From: an uncultured Actinomycetes bacterium | GTDB lineage: Bacteria; Actinomycetota; Acidimicrobiia; Acidimicrobiales; RAAP-2 | NCBI GenBank assembly: GCA_903870905.1 | Contig: CAIQEU010000048.1 | Coordinates: 1-46,028 of the forward strand | Direction: 5' to 3' | Length of the DNA: 46,028 bases | Shown: positions 17,396 through 26,906 of the stretch, in pieces | Layout: each line of letters starts with the position of its first letter | Position numbering within the stretch: the first letter of the stretch is position 1 | Translations under genes and position numbers: made by a program | Notes under the pieces: generated by a model | Databases searched by the model: none | Seen by the model: only the letters and a program-made list of their open reading frames with translations | Told to the model about the DNA's origin: nothing

Positions 17396-17881
17396 CTAGC
17401 GGTTGGCGTGCTGGTTGCCAGCAGCAGGAGGACGGACGGCGAAGGGAAGCGGAACTTCCGTCGTCGTACCACCAGCAGCCTCGATGGCCGCCTTGGCGCT
17501 CGCCGAGAACTTGTGCGCAGACACGTTGACGGCTGCCGTCAACTCTCCGCGACCAAGGATCTTCACGAGGTCCTTGCCTTGGGCCAGACCGTTGGCCACC
17601 AGCGTGTCGAGGTTCACCTCGGACAGGCCGAGGTTGGCAATGGCATCTAAGTTCACCGGCTGGTACTCCACGCGGAACGGGTTGTTGAAGCCGCGAAGCT
17701 TCGGCACCCGCTGCAGGAGCGGCAACTGCCCACCTTCGAACTGGTGGGGAATCTGGCGGCGAGCCTTCTGACCCTTGGTACCACGGCCAGCAGTCTTTCC
17801 ACCCTTACCAGCGATACCACGGCCGACGCGACGAGGCGCCTTGGTGGAACCGGCAGCGGGCTTCAGATCGTGGAGCTTCAT
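17396..17881 (-). CDS. rplO: 50S ribosomal protein L15
   Basis: Large-subunit protein, 161 residues. Marks are MKLHDLKPAAGS, the glycine-rich GRGIAGKGGKTAGRGTKGQKAR stretch broken into the usual repeats, and FEGGQLPLLQRVPKLRGF. The ATG overlaps the rpmD stop (ATGA). Confidence 0.98.
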   Translation of the reverse strand: MKLHDLKPAAGSTKAPRRVGRGIAGKGGKTAGRGTKGQKARRQIPHQFEGGQLPLLQRVPKLRGFNNPFRVEYQPVNLDAIANLGLSEVNLDTLVANGLAQGKDLVKILGRGELTAAVNVSAHKFSASAKAAIEAAGGTTTEVPLPFAVRPPAAGNQHANR

Positions 17882-18069
17882 GACTGGACCTCCGTCACGG
17901 TGACGAGATGCGGCACCCGTGCAATCATGCCCCGAATTTCGGGACGGTCGGGGAGTTGGTTGGACTTGCCAATGCCACGCAGCCCGAGGGCACGGAGCGT
18001 GCCACGGTGCTTGGGCTTGGTGCCGATCGAGGACCGGACTTGGGTAACGAGGAGCATCGTCTCAGCCAT
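17878..18069 (-). CDS. rpmD: 50S ribosomal protein L30
   Basis: Small 63-residue ferredoxin-like ribosomal protein: LLVTQVRSSIG, HRGTLRALGLRGIGK and the end VPHLVTVTEV. It sits 2 bases after rpsE and overlaps rplO by ATGA. L30 is absent from some bacterial lineages, so its presence in the usual slot is worth recording. Confidence 0.97.
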   Translation of the reverse strand: MAETMLLVTQVRSSIGTKPKHRGTLRALGLRGIGKSNQLPDRPEIRGMIARVPHLVTVTEVQS

Positions 18070-18071
18070 GG

Positions 18072-18623
18072 TTACTTCACCTCGGAGTAGAGCGCGCCAG
18101 CGCGCTTGCGCTCGCGGTAGGCCTGGAGCACACCACCGGGGGTGACCTCTTCGGCAGTCTTGCCACGAAGTGCCGCCAACTCGTCGGGGCGCTTCAGGGC
18201 CTTCAGGCCGGCAACGGTGGCGTGGGCCACGTTGATGCCGTTGGAGGATCCGAGGGACTTGGCCAGCACGTCACGGACGCCGGCCATCTCCAAGATGGCG
18301 CGGACTGCTCCACCGGCGATCACACCGGTACCGGGTGCCGCAGGCTTCAGCATGACGCGACCAGCACCGGACTCACCGATCACCGGGTGGGTGATGGTGG
18401 TGCCAGCCAGGGGAACCTCGAACATGTTCTTGCGGGCCTCTTCGATGCCCTTCTGCACAGCGAGACCAGCTTCTTTGGCCTTGCCGTAGCCGAGGCCAAC
18501 GTTGCCGTTGCCGTCACCGATGACCATGAGGGCGGTGAAGGAGAACCGACGTCCACCCTTGACCACCTTCGCCACGCGGTTGACCTTGATGGTCCGCTCT
18601 TCGTACTGCTGTGGCTCTTGCAT
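18072..18623 (-). CDS. rpsE: 30S ribosomal protein S5
   Basis: Small-subunit protein involved in decoding fidelity and helicase action at the mRNA entry. It is 183 residues: double-stranded RNA-binding part with [20 protein letters not shown] and [12 protein letters not shown], and the C-terminal half with [16 protein letters not shown] and [10 protein letters not shown]. The ATG shares an A with the rplR stop (TGATG). Confidence 0.98.
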   Translation of the reverse strand: MQEPQQYEERTIKVNRVAKVVKGGRRFSFTALMVIGDGNGNVGLGYGKAKEAGLAVQKGIEEARKNMFEVPLAGTTITHPVIGESGAGRVMLKPAAPGTGVIAGGAVRAILEMAGVRDVLAKSLGSSNGINVAHATVAGLKALKRPDELAALRGKTAEEVTPGGVLQAYRERKRAGALYSEVK

Positions 18624-18982
18624 CAGAACTCCAGTCCTTCGGCTCGCAGTGCTGCTGCCAGGGCTGCGACCCGTCCGTGGTAGGCGAAACCGCCTCGATC
18701 GAAGACCACCGTGGTGATCCCTGCTGCCTTGGCCCGCTCAGCGAGCACCTTGCCAATGGCTTCTGCGCCGGCGATGTTGCCACCGGTCACCGATGCCAAG
18801 GCTGGCTCTACGGAGGATGCTGCCGCCAAGGTCCGACCGGAGAGGTCGTCGATGATCTGGGCAGAGATGTGCTTGTTGCTGCGGCTCACCGCCACGCGGG
18901 GCCGAGCTGGGGTCCCTGAGACCCGCAGTCGAACACGACTGTGACGACGGATGCGCAGTGCGCGCGTGCTCCTGGTTGCCAT
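18623..18982 (-). CDS. rplR: 50S ribosomal protein L18
   Basis: 5S rRNA-binding protein, 119 residues, with a basic N-terminus, [20 protein letters not shown]-type core and the C-terminal [16 protein letters not shown] segment. Coupled upstream to rplF by TAATG and downstream to rpsE by TGATG. Confidence 0.98.
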   Translation of the reverse strand: MATRSTRALRIRRHSRVRLRVSGTPARPRVAVSRSNKHISAQIIDDLSGRTLAAASSVEPALASVTGGNIAGAEAIGKVLAERAKAAGITTVVFDRGGFAYHGRVAALAAALRAEGLEF

Positions 18983-19521
18983 TACTTGGCCGCCTTTCCA
19001 GCCTTGCGCAGGATCTGCTCACCGGCGTAGCGCACACCCTTGCCCTTGTAGGGCTCAGGCTTGCGCAGGCGACGGATGTCAGCGGCCACTTGGCCGACCT
19101 GCTCCTTGTCGATACCCTTGACGATGATGCGCGTCGGGGCGGGAACTTCGAACGTGATGCCAGCCGGAGCGTTCACGAAGACGGGGTGGGAGTACCCGAG
19201 TGCGAGCTCGAGGGCATCGGCGCCCTTGGCAGCACAGCGGTAACCAACGCCCACGATCTCGAGCTCCTTGGTGAAGCCAGTCGTCACACCCGTCACCATG
19301 TTGGCGACGAGGGTGCGCATGAGACCGTGCAGTGAGCGGTGCTCACGGGCATCGTCGATGCGGCTGACGGTCAGCACATCGCCCTCTTGCTCGAAGATGA
19401 TGCCTTCGGGGACGCTGCGCTCGAGTTGGCCGTTCGGACCGGAGACCTTGATCTGACCAGGGGTCAGGTCGATGGTCACCGAAGACGGAACGGTGATGGG
19501 TGACTTACCGATTCTCGACAT
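18982..19521 (-). CDS. rplF: 50S ribosomal protein L6
   Basis: Large-subunit protein near the sarcin-ricin loop, 179 residues with two similar domains. Marks are [20 protein letters not shown]-type [12 protein letters not shown], and the C-terminal signature [19 protein letters not shown]. It follows rpsH after a 30-base gap and overlaps rplR by one base (TAATG). Confidence 0.98.
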   Translation of the reverse strand: MSRIGKSPITVPSSVTIDLTPGQIKVSGPNGQLERSVPEGIIFEQEGDVLTVSRIDDAREHRSLHGLMRTLVANMVTGVTTGFTKELEIVGVGYRCAAKGADALELALGYSHPVFVNAPAGITFEVPAPTRIIVKGIDKEQVGQVAADIRRLRKPEPYKGKGVRYAGEQILRKAGKAAK

Positions 19522-19551
19522 CAGAACCTCTCTCCACTCACAGGGGTCGGG

Positions 19552-19956
19552 CTACCACACATGGCAGAGCACCTCGCCACCGAGGCGCCGGCGACGGGCC
19601 TCCTTGTCGGTCATGAGACCGTGACTCGTCGACACCACGGCAACACCCATGCCACCGAGGACTCGGGGAATGGAGGTCGACTGGGTGTAGATCCGCAGAC
19701 CAGGCTTGGAGATCCGCTTGATCCCCGAGATGGTGCGTGAGCGGTCCGGTGCATACTTGAGCGTGATCTCGAGCGTCGTGCCAGGCTTGCCAGCTGCAGG
19801 AGCCACGGTGAAGTCCGAGATGTAGCCCTCTCGCTTCAAGATCTCGGCCAGAGCGACCTTGACCTTGGAGCCAGGCATGGCCACGCTGTCGAACTGCGCC
19901 TTGTTGGCGTTGCGGATGCGGGTGAGCATGTCCGCGATTGGGTCAGTCATCGTCAT
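19552..19956 (-). CDS. rpsH: 30S ribosomal protein S8
   Basis: Primary 16S rRNA binder and, in E. coli, repressor of the spc operon. It is 134 residues: [14 protein letters not shown] at the N-terminus and the C-terminal signature [20 protein letters not shown]. The first of two close ATGs was chosen because GAGG lies 7 bases before it; the second is two codons later. It follows rpsZ by 9 bases. Confidence 0.98.
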   Translation of the reverse strand: MTMTDPIADMLTRIRNANKAQFDSVAMPGSKVKVALAEILKREGYISDFTVAPAAGKPGTTLEITLKYAPDRSRTISGIKRISKPGLRIYTQSTSIPRVLGGMGVAVVSTSHGLMTDKEARRRRLGGEVLCHVW

Positions 19957-19965
19957 ATCGCTACC

Positions 19966-20151
19966 TCACCAACTCGCCTTGGTCACACCGGGAACTTCAC
20001 CGGCGTGGACCATCACACGCAAACAGATTCGGCAGAGGCCGAACTTCTTGTACACCGAACGGGGACGCCCGCAACGCTGGCACCGGGTGTAGGCCCGGAC
20101 CTTGAACTTCGGGGTGCGCTGCTGCTTCGCAATGAGCGACTTCTTCGCCAT
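19966..20151 (-). CDS. rpsZ: 30S ribosomal protein S14 type Z (zinc-binding)
   Basis: A 61-residue S14 of the short zinc-binding type. Ligands C24, C27, C40 and C43 are intact (CQRCGRP and CRICLR). The C-terminus [11 protein letters not shown] is characteristic. It lies in the canonical place between rplE and rpsH. Also named rpsN1. Confidence 0.98.
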   Translation of the reverse strand: MAKKSLIAKQQRTPKFKVRAYTRCQRCGRPRSVYKKFGLCRICLRVMVHAGEVPGVTKASW

Positions 20152-20153
20152 GA

Positions 20154-20717
20154 CTACTTGGCCTCCTGTCGGAAGGGGAACCCGAACGCATCGAGGAAGG
20201 CCTTGCCTTCAGCATCGGTACGAGCGGTGGTAACGATCGTGATGTCCATACCACGAGGGGTGTCGATCTTGTCGTAGTCGAGCTCGGGGAAGATGAGCTG
20301 CTCCGACACGCCGAAGGTGTAGTTGCCCCGGCCGTCGAAGGACTTCGACGGAAGGCCGCGGAAGTCACGGATACGAGGAATCGAGACGCTGATGAGGCGG
20401 TCCAAGAACTCCCAGGCACGGTCGCCGCGCATGGTCACCTTGACGCCAATGGCCTGACCCTCACGGAGCTTGAAGCCAGCAATGGACTTCTTGGCTCGGG
20501 TGACGAGGGGCTTCTGGCCACAGATCATCTCGAGGTCGCGCTGGGCACCCTCGATGAGGGAGGCCTGACCCGCTGCCTTGCCGACGCCGCAGTTCACGAC
20601 GATCTTGACGAGGCGGGGGACCTCCATCACGTTGTTGAGGCCAAGGCCTTCCTTCAGCTGCGCCTGGAGCTCGCTGTCGTAGCGCTCCTTCAGGCGGGGA
20701 CGAGTAACGGTGCTCAC
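20154..20717 (-). CDS. rplE: 50S ribosomal protein L5
   Basis: 5S rRNA-binding protein contacting S13 across the subunit interface; 187 residues. Marks are [38 protein letters not shown] (family signature) and the C-terminal IPRGM-type [13 protein letters not shown]. The start is GTG in a GTGA overlap with the rplX stop. Confidence 0.98.
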   Translation of the reverse strand: MSTVTRPRLKERYDSELQAQLKEGLGLNNVMEVPRLVKIVVNCGVGKAAGQASLIEGAQRDLEMICGQKPLVTRAKKSIAGFKLREGQAIGVKVTMRGDRAWEFLDRLISVSIPRIRDFRGLPSKSFDGRGNYTFGVSEQLIFPELDYDKIDTPRGMDITIVTTARTDAEGKAFLDAFGFPFRQEAK

Positions 20718-21019
20718 AGGTCAGCTCCACACTTCTTGCAGATGCGGGTCTTCGTCCCGCCATCGATCTTCATACCGGCCTTGGCTGGACCGTCGTGCTT
20801 GTCGCACCACAGCGCAACAGCGGACGCCGACATGGGCATGGCCTTGTCGATGATGCCGCCCTGCATGGTCTGCCCTTGGGCCTTGGTGTGGCGCTTGGCC
20901 ACGTTGACGCCGGTCACGATGACCTGGTTGGTCGCCGGACGAGCCTCTTCCACCACACTTCTCGTGCCACGGAACTTGCCCGACAGCACGACGATCTTGT
21001 CTCCCTTGCGGAGCTTCAT
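20714..21019 (-). CDS. rplX: 50S ribosomal protein L24
   Basis: Assembly initiator of the large subunit with a KOW motif, 101 residues. Marks are [27 protein letters not shown] and the C-terminal [15 protein letters not shown] at 21019 is preferred over the GTG one codon upstream because GGAGG lies 7 bases before the ATG, and the ATG gives a TGATG overlap with rplN. Confidence 0.97.
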   Translation of the reverse strand: MKLRKGDKIVVLSGKFRGTRSVVEEARPATNQVIVTGVNVAKRHTKAQGQTMQGGIIDKAMPMSASAVALWCDKHDGPAKAGMKIDGGTKTRICKKCGADL

Positions 21020-21387
21020 CACAGCACCTCCGGGGCGAGCGAGACGATACGCATGAACTTCTTCTCACGCAGCTCACGGCCGACTGGGCCGAAGATGCGG
21101 GTGCCACGAGGCTGCAGCGAGTCGTTGATGAGCACGGCTGCGTTCTCGTCGAAGCGGATGTAGGAACCGTCAGGACGACGGCACTCCTTCTTCGTCCGCA
21201 CGACGACGCAACGCACGACGTCACCCTTCTTCACTGCGGCGCCTGGGATGGCGTCTTTGACGGTGGCGATGAACACGTCACCAATGGAGGCGTAGCGACG
21301 ACGCGAACCGCCGAGGACCCGAATGCACAGGACCTCCTTGGCACCGCTGTTGTCGGCGACGCGGAGTCGGGACTCTTGCTGAATCAT
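21019..21387 (-). CDS. rplN: 50S ribosomal protein L14
   Basis: Subunit-bridge protein, 122 residues. [19 protein letters not shown] is the standard N-terminus, and the signature [14 protein letters not shown] with FDENAAVLI follows. It overlaps rpsQ by ATGA upstream and rplX by TGATG downstream. Confidence 0.98.
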   Translation of the reverse strand: MIQQESRLRVADNSGAKEVLCIRVLGGSRRRYASIGDVFIATVKDAIPGAAVKKGDVVRCVVVRTKKECRRPDGSYIRFDENAAVLINDSLQPRGTRIFGPVGRELREKKFMRIVSLAPEVL

Positions 21388-21656
21388 CGTGCACGCTCCA
21401 GGACTGACTCGAGCCGCCAGCGCTTCAACTTCGACAACGGGCGGGTCTCTACGATCTGGACGCGGTCGCCGATCTTGGCGGTCTGCTCGGCGTCGTGGGC
21501 GTAGAGCTTCTTCGTGCGCTGAACGGTCTTGCCGTAGCGAGGGTGGCGCACCTTCTCAACGATGGCGACCACAATGGTCTGCTCCATCTTGTCGGAGATG
21601 ACGATCCCCTCGCGGACCTTGCGGCCGTTCTCACGGGTTGCGGCGACGTCGGTCAC
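21384..21656 (-). CDS. rpsQ: 30S ribosomal protein S17
   Basis: OB-fold 16S rRNA binder, 90 residues. Core marks are [28 protein letters not shown] and [18 protein letters not shown]. The first ~15 residues ([14 protein letters not shown]) are a short family-variable extension. The start is a GTG overlapping the rpmC stop (GTGA). Confidence 0.97.
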   Translation of the reverse strand: MTDVAATRENGRKVREGIVISDKMEQTIVVAIVEKVRHPRYGKTVQRTKKLYAHDAEQTAKIGDRVQIVETRPLSKLKRWRLESVLERAR

Positions 21657-21883
21657 TGCGCACCTCCTTCTGTTGCCAAGGCCTCGGCCTCGGCGATCTC
21701 TCGAGTGCGCAGCACCGTCAGGATGCGGGCGATGTCACGACGGACCTGGCCCATCCGTGCGGTGTTGTCCAGCTGACCGGTGGCGAGCTGGAAGCGCAGG
21801 TTGAACAACTCGCGACGGGCGTCGGCGAGCTTGTCGACGAGCTCGGCACTGCCGAGGTCGGTGAATTCCGCGATCTTGGTCAT
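21653..21883 (-). CDS. rpmC: 50S ribosomal protein L29
   Basis: Two-helix protein at the tunnel exit that helps dock SRP and trigger factor; 76 residues. Marks are [26 protein letters not shown] (over two helices) and [15 protein letters not shown]. The start ATG shares an A with the rplP stop (TGATG). Confidence 0.97.
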   Translation of the reverse strand: MTKIAEFTDLGSAELVDKLADARRELFNLRFQLATGQLDNTARMGQVRRDIARILTVLRTREIAEAEALATEGGAQ

Positions 21884-22320
21884 CAGATCTGCACCTCCGG
21901 GGCCCCATGGGTTCCGGGGCGAACGACGAACTTTGCCTTCATCGGCAGCTTCTGGATCGCACGCTCCATTGCGGCACGGGCGAGCGGCTCATCCACGCCG
22001 GCGAGCTCGAAGAGCACGCGACCTGGCTTGACCACGGCAACCCAGAACTCAGGGTTGCCCTTTCCCGAACCCATACGGGTTTCTGCGGGCTTCTTGGTGA
22101 TCGGCTTGTCCGGGAACACGCGGATCCAGACCTTTCCACCACGCTTGACGTGACGGGTCATGGCAATACGAGCAGCCTCAATTTGGCGGGCGGTCAGCCA
22201 GCCTGGCTCGAGGGCTTGGATCGCGAAGTCACCGAAGGTCACTTCGTTGCCACCCTTTGACACACCGGTCAAGCGACCACGGTGCTGCTTGCGGTGCTTT
22301 ACCCGCTTGGGCATCAACAT
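21883..22320 (-). CDS. rplP: 50S ribosomal protein L16
   Basis: Protein of the A-site region of the large subunit, 145 residues. Marks are [38 protein letters not shown] across the signature, and [17 protein letters not shown]. The start was placed at MLMPKR because AGGAG precedes it by 10 bases; the frame is open upstream only through rpsC sequence. A second ATG is two codons later. Confidence 0.97.
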   Translation of the reverse strand: MLMPKRVKHRKQHRGRLTGVSKGGNEVTFGDFAIQALEPGWLTARQIEAARIAMTRHVKRGGKVWIRVFPDKPITKKPAETRMGSGKGNPEFWVAVVKPGRVLFELAGVDEPLARAAMERAIQKLPMKAKFVVRPGTHGAPEVQI

Positions 22321-22321
22321 G

Positions 22322-23278
22322 TCAGTCACTCTCCTTGCGGAAGTGGGGGGTCTCGTGGTGATCGTGCAGCGTGCGGCGCTCGATCTCCTCTTCCTCCGCC
22401 AGACGACGCTCGAGTTCATCGGGAACCGAAGGGGTCTCGATCAACGGGGCCACGGCTTCATCAGCGACGACGGCGTCGTCAGCTGCTGCCGGGGCAGGAG
22501 CGTCGGCCTTGCGACGTCCGCCACCAGCGGTGACGAGACGCTTGGCAGCCGGAGCGGCGTCACCTGCTGCAGGAGCAGCGGTGGTCGCCGATTCACCGAC
22601 GGCCATGGCGGCCTCACGGTTGATCTTGTCGTCCAAGGAAACCTTGTAGGGGAGGATGTCGCCCTTGTAGATCCAGACCTTCACACCAACGCGACCAGCA
22701 GTGGTCTTGGCCTCGCGGAAGCCGTAGTCGATGTTGGCCCGCAGGGTGTGCAGCGGCACACGACCTTCGCGGTAGCCCTCCTTGCGGCTCATTTCTGCGC
22801 CACCGAGTCGACCCGAGCACTGGACACGGATGCCGTAGGCACCGGCCTTCTGCACCGTCTGAATCGCACGCTTCATCGCACGGCGGAACGCCACACGGCG
22901 CACCAGCTGGTCGCAGATGCCCTGCGCGATGAGCGCAGCGTCGAGCTCTGGGTACTTGATCTCTTGGATGTTGAGCTGGATGCCGTTCTTGAGGCCGGTG
23001 ATCTTCTCGATCTGCTTCTTCAAGCGGTCGGCTTCAGCGCCACGACGACCAATCACAATGCCAGGACGCGCAGTGTGGATGTCGATGCGGATCCGGTCAC
23101 GAGTGCGCTCGATGTCGATGCGGCTCACCGCAGCGGTCTCGAGTTGGGTCATCAGGAAGTCGCGGATCTTCCAGTCTTCAACGACGTAGGCGCCGTAGTT
23201 GCGCTCCTCGAACCACCGGGACTTCCAGTCCGTGGTGATGCCGAGACGGAACCCGTAGGGGTTGACCTTCTGGCCCAT
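22322..23278 (-). CDS. rpsC: 30S ribosomal protein S3 with long C-terminal tail
   Basis: mRNA-entry protein of the 30S head. The family core is complete: [14 protein letters not shown], the KH domain with VIGRRG (75-80), and [17 protein letters not shown]. The protein is 318 residues, while typical S3 is about 210-280. Residues from about 222 on form an alanine- and acid-rich tail ([34 protein letters not shown], then a charged EEEEIERR segment). It begins directly after the rplV stop with no gap and ends 1 base before rplP. Confidence 0.97.
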   Translation of the reverse strand: MGQKVNPYGFRLGITTDWKSRWFEERNYGAYVVEDWKIRDFLMTQLETAAVSRIDIERTRDRIRIDIHTARPGIVIGRRGAEADRLKKQIEKITGLKNGIQLNIQEIKYPELDAALIAQGICDQLVRRVAFRRAMKRAIQTVQKAGAYGIRVQCSGRLGGAEMSRKEGYREGRVPLHTLRANIDYGFREAKTTAGRVGVKVWIYKGDILPYKVSLDDKINREAAMAVGESATTAAPAAGDAAPAAKRLVTAGGGRRKADAPAPAAADDAVVADEAVAPLIETPSVPDELERRLAEEEEIERRTLHDHHETPHFRKESD

Positions 23279-23935
23279 TTAGTTCTCCTCGCCTTCGGCA
23301 GAGTTCTCGGTGGCCGGAGCGGTCGCCGGAGCGTCCACCTCTGCCATAGGGGCTTCCACCTCGGTCATCTCGACCTCGGTTGCTTCCATGGATTCGGCTT
23401 CAGCAGCTGCTGCAGCCTCGGCCTCTGCTTCGGCCGCTGCATTCGCAGCCGCCTCATCGGCACGACGGGTGGCGCGACCGGACAGGTCGGCACGGCGACG
23501 GGACTCCGCCACACGGCTGGCACGACGCTGGCCCTGAGCAGCCACGATCGCACGACGACGCTCCAAGCGGTCCTCGTCGAGCTTCGACACGATCACCGTG
23601 ATGTGGCAGGTGCGCTTGCGGATGCGGGTGGCGCGTCCACGAGCACGTGGGCGCCAGCGCTTCATGGTGGTGCCTTCGTCGGCGAAGCACGCGGACACGA
23701 AGAGCTCGTTGGCGTCTTGGTGGTCGTTGTGCACGGCGTTGGCCACTGCGGAGTTGAGGACCTTCAAGATCACGCCAGCAGCCTCACGCTCAGTTGAGCG
23801 AAGGATGTCAGCGGCGTAGGCCACTTCTTCTCCACGGATGAGGTCGAGCACGACACGGGCCTTGGTGGCCGACATGTGGTAGCTGCGCAGCACGCTCTTC
23901 GTGCCGGGACGCTCGTTGGTCTTGGGTCCGGTCAT
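23279..23935 (-). CDS. rplV: 50S ribosomal protein L22 with long acidic C-terminal tail
   Basis: Exit-tunnel protein whose beta-hairpin carries macrolide-related positions. The core (residues 1-120) has [24 protein letters not shown] and the [12 protein letters not shown] hairpin. Typical L22 is about 110-120 residues; here 218. The extra ~98 residues start basic ([16 protein letters not shown]) and become strongly acidic and alanine-rich ([14 protein letters not shown] and further). It overlaps rpsS by ATGA. Confidence 0.97.
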   Translation of the reverse strand: MTGPKTNERPGTKSVLRSYHMSATKARVVLDLIRGEEVAYAADILRSTEREAAGVILKVLNSAVANAVHNDHQDANELFVSACFADEGTTMKRWRPRARGRATRIRKRTCHITVIVSKLDEDRLERRRAIVAAQGQRRASRVAESRRRADLSGRATRRADEAAANAAAEAEAEAAAAAEAESMEATEVEMTEVEAPMAEVDAPATAPATENSAEGEEN

Positions 23936-24210
23936 CGACGTGCACCCTTCTCCTGGCCAGCGTGGTACCGGAAGGTACGCGTGGGAGCGAACTCGCCGAG
24001 CTTGTGGCCGACCATGGACTCGGTCACGTAGACCGGGATGTGGCGACGACCGTCGTGCACCGCGAAGGTGTGGCCGACGAACTCGGGGATGATGGTCGAA
24101 CGACGGGACCAGGTCTTGATGACCTTCTTCTCGCCAGACGCGTTCATGGCGTCGACCTTCTTCAGGACATGGTCGTCCACGAAGGGACCCTTCTTGAGAC
24201 TACGGGGCAT
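23932..24210 (-). CDS. rpsS: 30S ribosomal protein S19
   Basis: 30S head protein, 92 residues: [19 protein letters not shown], then the signature [21 protein letters not shown] and [11 protein letters not shown]. It overlaps rplV by ATGA and follows rplB by 18 bases. Confidence 0.98.
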   Translation of the reverse strand: MPRSLKKGPFVDDHVLKKVDAMNASGEKKVIKTWSRRSTIIPEFVGHTFAVHDGRRHIPVYVTESMVGHKLGEFAPTRTFRYHAGQEKGARR

Positions 24211-24228
24211 CGGTGCCAGACCTCCCTA

Positions 24229-25065
24229 TTACCGGCGACTGCCGCGAGTGCGGCGACGACGGACGATCATTGCGTCAGAATCCTTGCGGCGAGCGCGGGT
24301 GCGGCCCTCAGGCTGACCCCACGGCGACACCGGGTGGCGTCCACCCGAGGTCTTGCCTTCTCCACCACCAAGTGGGTGGTCGACCGGGTTCATCGCCACA
24401 CCACGGGTCTGCGGGCGAACGCCCTTCCAGCGGTTGCGACCGGCCTTACCAATCTTGATGAGCTCGAACTCAGAGTTGCCGACGGTGCCGAGCGTGGCGC
24501 GGCAGTCGATCGGCACTCGGCGCATTTCAGTCGAGGGCAGACGCAAGGTTGCGAAGCCGCCGTCCTTGGCCACGAGCTGGACCGACATACCAGCACCGCG
24601 GGCGATCTTGCCACCGCCACCGGGGCGGAGCTCAACGTTGTGCACCGTGGAACCGGTCGGGATGTAGCGCATCGGCAGGGCGTTGCCCGGCTTGATGTCG
24701 GCACCCTGGCCGGAGACCACCATGTCGCCGACCGAGAGGCCAGCTGGGGCGAGGATGTAGCGCTTCTCGCCGTCCAAGTAGTGGAGCAACGCAATCCGGC
24801 AGTTGCGGTTCGGGTCGTACTCGATGGTCGCTACCTTGGCCGGGATACCGTCCTTGGTGCGGTGGAAGTCGATCATGCGGTACTGCTGTTTGTGGCCGCC
24901 GCCGCGGTGACGCGAGGTCTTGCGACCGTAGGAGTTGCGTCCACCGGTCTTCGGCTTGGGGGCGAGCAGCGACTTCTCAGGGGTCGATCGGGTGATCTCC
25001 GAGAAGTCCGAGACCGTCTGGAAGCGACGGCCTGGGCTCGTTGGCTTACGGGAACGAAGTGCCAT
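24229..25065 (-). CDS. rplB: 50S ribosomal protein L2
   Basis: Core large-subunit protein next to the peptidyl transferase centre; 278 residues. Marks are the N-terminal [26 protein letters not shown], and the signature [17 protein letters not shown] including the conserved histidine. It ends with a basic [12 protein letters not shown]. It lies 11 bases after rplW. Confidence 0.98.
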   Translation of the reverse strand: MALRSRKPTSPGRRFQTVSDFSEITRSTPEKSLLAPKPKTGGRNSYGRKTSRHRGGGHKQQYRMIDFHRTKDGIPAKVATIEYDPNRNCRIALLHYLDGEKRYILAPAGLSVGDMVVSGQGADIKPGNALPMRYIPTGSTVHNVELRPGGGGKIARGAGMSVQLVAKDGGFATLRLPSTEMRRVPIDCRATLGTVGNSEFELIKIGKAGRNRWKGVRPQTRGVAMNPVDHPLGGGEGKTSGGRHPVSPWGQPEGRTRARRKDSDAMIVRRRRTRGSRR

Positions 25066-25076
25066 TATTCAGATCC

Positions 25077-25367
25077 TCAGTTCTCGAAGAGGTCGATCTT
25101 GTCGCCGGCCACCAGCGTGACGAGTGCACGCTTCTGGTCCGGACGGCTGCCCTTGGTGTTGGTCCGACGGTTCGTCGTGGCCTTACCCTTACGAATCATG
25201 GTGTTGACCTTGGCCACCCGCACACCGAAGGCCTGCTCGACCGCGTGGCGGACGTCGATCTTCGTGGCACCGTTGTCCACGATGAACACGTAGACCCCTT
25301 GGTCCATGAGGGCGTAGGTCTTCTCAGAGACCACTGGCCGCACCAGTACTGCCATGGCGTCACGCAT
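25077..25367 (-). CDS. rplW: 50S ribosomal protein L23
   Basis: Tunnel-exit docking protein for trigger factor and SRP, 96 residues. Marks are VLVRPVVSEKTYALMD, DVRHAVEQAFGVRVAKVNTM and the end with DLFEN. The first ATG, coupled to rplD as TGATG, has GGAGG 7 bases upstream, so it is preferred over the ATG at MAVL four codons later. Confidence 0.97.
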   Translation of the reverse strand: MRDAMAVLVRPVVSEKTYALMDQGVYVFIVDNGATKIDVRHAVEQAFGVRVAKVNTMIRKGKATTNRRTNTKGSRPDQKRALVTLVAGDKIDLFEN

Positions 25368-26041
25368 CAGCGAGCCTCCGCCTTCTCAGCCACCGGCAAG
25401 GTGGCGTCAGTGAACAAGATCCAGTCGTGCAGGAGCACGTCGTAGGCGTTCAGCTGGTCCGCAGTCTGCAAGGTGCAGCCAGGAACGTTACGGAACGAGA
25501 GGGCGCCAGCCTCATCGCCAGCCTCGATGACCACGAGGACGGTGCCGGTGAGTCCGAGGTTGGTCACGAGTTGGACGGCGTCCTTGGTCTTCGGTGCCGA
25601 GATGGCGAAGGCGTCCACGAGGGCAACCTTCTCCTCAATGGCCCGGTCCGACAGCGCCGAGTAGAGAGCCAGCTTGACCATCTTCTTCGGGGTCTTCTCG
25701 GCGTACTTGCGAGGCTTCGGCCCAAGGGCAACGCCACCACCGGTGAACTGGCTGGCGCGAGGCGTACCTTGACGGGCACGACCGGTGCCCTTCTGGCTGA
25801 ACGGCTTCTTTCCACCACCACGCACCTCGGCGCGGGTCTTGGTGGACTGGGTGCCGGATCGACGAGCGGCGAGTTGGGCGGTCACCACTTGGTGGAGGAC
25901 GGCAACGTTCGGCTCGTGACCGAAGATCTGCGGGTCGAGCGCAACGGTGCCGAGCACCTTGCCCGAGGCGTCCTTCCGAGCGACCGATCGCTCTGCGAGC
26001 ACAGGACGGGTCTTCTCGATGGGTCCACGGAGCATCGTCAT
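25367..26041 (-). CDS. rplD: 50S ribosomal protein L4
   Basis: Early-assembly protein that in E. coli also represses its own S10 operon. It is 224 residues. Marks are [20 protein letters not shown], the [18 protein letters not shown] loop that lines the tunnel, and [24 protein letters not shown] overlap with rplC upstream, TGATG with rplW downstream. If L4 autoregulates here, the structured leader before rplC would be the natural target. Confidence 0.98.
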   Translation of the reverse strand: MTMLRGPIEKTRPVLAERSVARKDASGKVLGTVALDPQIFGHEPNVAVLHQVVTAQLAARRSGTQSTKTRAEVRGGGKKPFSQKGTGRARQGTPRASQFTGGGVALGPKPRKYAEKTPKKMVKLALYSALSDRAIEEKVALVDAFAISAPKTKDAVQLVTNLGLTGTVLVVIEAGDEAGALSFRNVPGCTLQTADQLNAYDVLLHDWILFTDATLPVAEKAEAR

Positions 26042-26697
26042 CGTGCACCACCCTTGGCGGTCGCAACCTTCACGGAGTTCCGGAGCACCACGCGGCTGCC
26101 CTTGGAACCAGGGACGGCGCCCTTGACCATGATCAGCTGACGCTCTGCATCAGCGGCCACGATCTCCAAGTTGAGTGAGGTCACCTGACCGCCACCCATA
26201 CGTCCGGCCATGCGGGTGCCCTTGAACACGCGTCCAGGGGTCGCACAGGCGCCAATGGAACCAGGGACGCGGTGCGCCTTGTGGTTACCGTGGCTGGCGC
26301 CTTGACCCTTGAAGTTGTGCCGCTTCATGCCACCAGCGAAGCCCTTGCCCTTGGCAGTGGCGATGGCGTCAACCTTCTCGCCCTTCTCCCACTGCTCCAC
26401 CGTCAGCTCTTGGCCAACGGTGTAGGTCGAGACGTCGTCGAGGCGGAGCTCAACGAGCGCCTTCCCCGGCGTGACGCCTGCTGCTTCGAAGTGTCCGGCT
26501 TCAGGCTTGTTGAGTGACGTCGCCTTCTTCGTCCCCCACGTCACCTGCAGTGCGCTGTAGCCATCGACCTCATCGGTCTTGACGCGCACGACGCGGACGG
26601 GGGTGACCTTCAAGACGGTCACTGCGACGACGCGACCCTGGTCATCCCAGACCTGGGTCATGCCGACCTTCTCTCCGACAATCGCTTTCGTTGCCAT
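26038..26697 (-). CDS. rplC: 50S ribosomal protein L3
   Basis: Early-assembly large-subunit protein, 219 residues: MATKAIVGEKVGMTQVWDD, then the signature FAGGMKRHNFKGQGASHGN and GACATPGRVFKGTRMAGRMG. ATG at 26697 matches the family N-terminus; a TTG three codons upstream closer to GAGG is possible. It opens a new transcription unit, separated from rpsJ by a 223-base structured gap rather than adjoining it as in E. coli. Confidence 0.97.
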   Translation of the reverse strand: MATKAIVGEKVGMTQVWDDQGRVVAVTVLKVTPVRVVRVKTDEVDGYSALQVTWGTKKATSLNKPEAGHFEAAGVTPGKALVELRLDDVSTYTVGQELTVEQWEKGEKVDAIATAKGKGFAGGMKRHNFKGQGASHGNHKAHRVPGSIGACATPGRVFKGTRMAGRMGGGQVTSLNLEIVAADAERQLIMVKGAVPGSKGSRVVLRNSVKVATAKGGAR

Positions 26698-26746
26698 CGC
26701 TTGCAACTTTCCTCTCGCACGTGTGGGCCGTGTCGCCTACACGCAG

Positions 26747-26777
26747 ACGCTCCGTCGGGTTTCCCCGAACGGAGCGT
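26747..26777 (-). promoter_or_regulatory. Stable GNRA-loop hairpin in the rplC leader
   Basis: On the minus strand ACGCTCCG pairs with CGGAGCGT and, after a one-base bulge, TCGGG pairs with CCCGA around a GAAA tetraloop: 13 pairs in all. It lies about 50 bases before the rplC start. Upstream, CCCTC-GAGA-GAGGG (26801-26814 region) is a second GNRA-type hairpin. The arrangement suggests an autoregulatory leader, for example for L3 or L4; that is inference. Confidence 0.5.
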
Positions 26778-26849
26778 TCGACTTTGTTGGCCCAAGGTCC
26801 CCTCTCTCGAGGGCTCAGGGGCACGTCAACTGTGTTGTTGGTGGTGCTA

Positions 26850-26874
26850 CTGCCCGCCCACTAGGGGCGGGCAG
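26850..26874 (-). promoter_or_regulatory. GC-rich stem-loop at the predicted 5' end of the rplC transcript
   Basis: CTGCCCGCCC pairs perfectly with GGGCGGGCAG around a five-base loop (10 pairs). The predicted start of the rplC transcript (about 26871) falls in its 5' arm. No T-run follows, so it could be a 5' stabilising element, an operator, or part of a terminator behind rpsJ. Confidence 0.5.
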
Positions 26875-26877
26875 ATG

Positions 26878-26906
26878 ACACTACACCCTTTTGACCACTC
26901 TGCCAA
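26878..26906 (-). promoter_or_regulatory. Promoter for the rplC ribosomal operon
   Basis: Minus-strand TTGGCA (26901-26906; five of six consensus bases) and TAGTGT (26878-26883) are exactly 17 bases apart. The -35 box is formed by the last two loop bases and the first 3'-arm bases of the hairpin behind rpsJ. This explains how the long ribosomal run restarts after the str operon. Confidence 0.55.
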
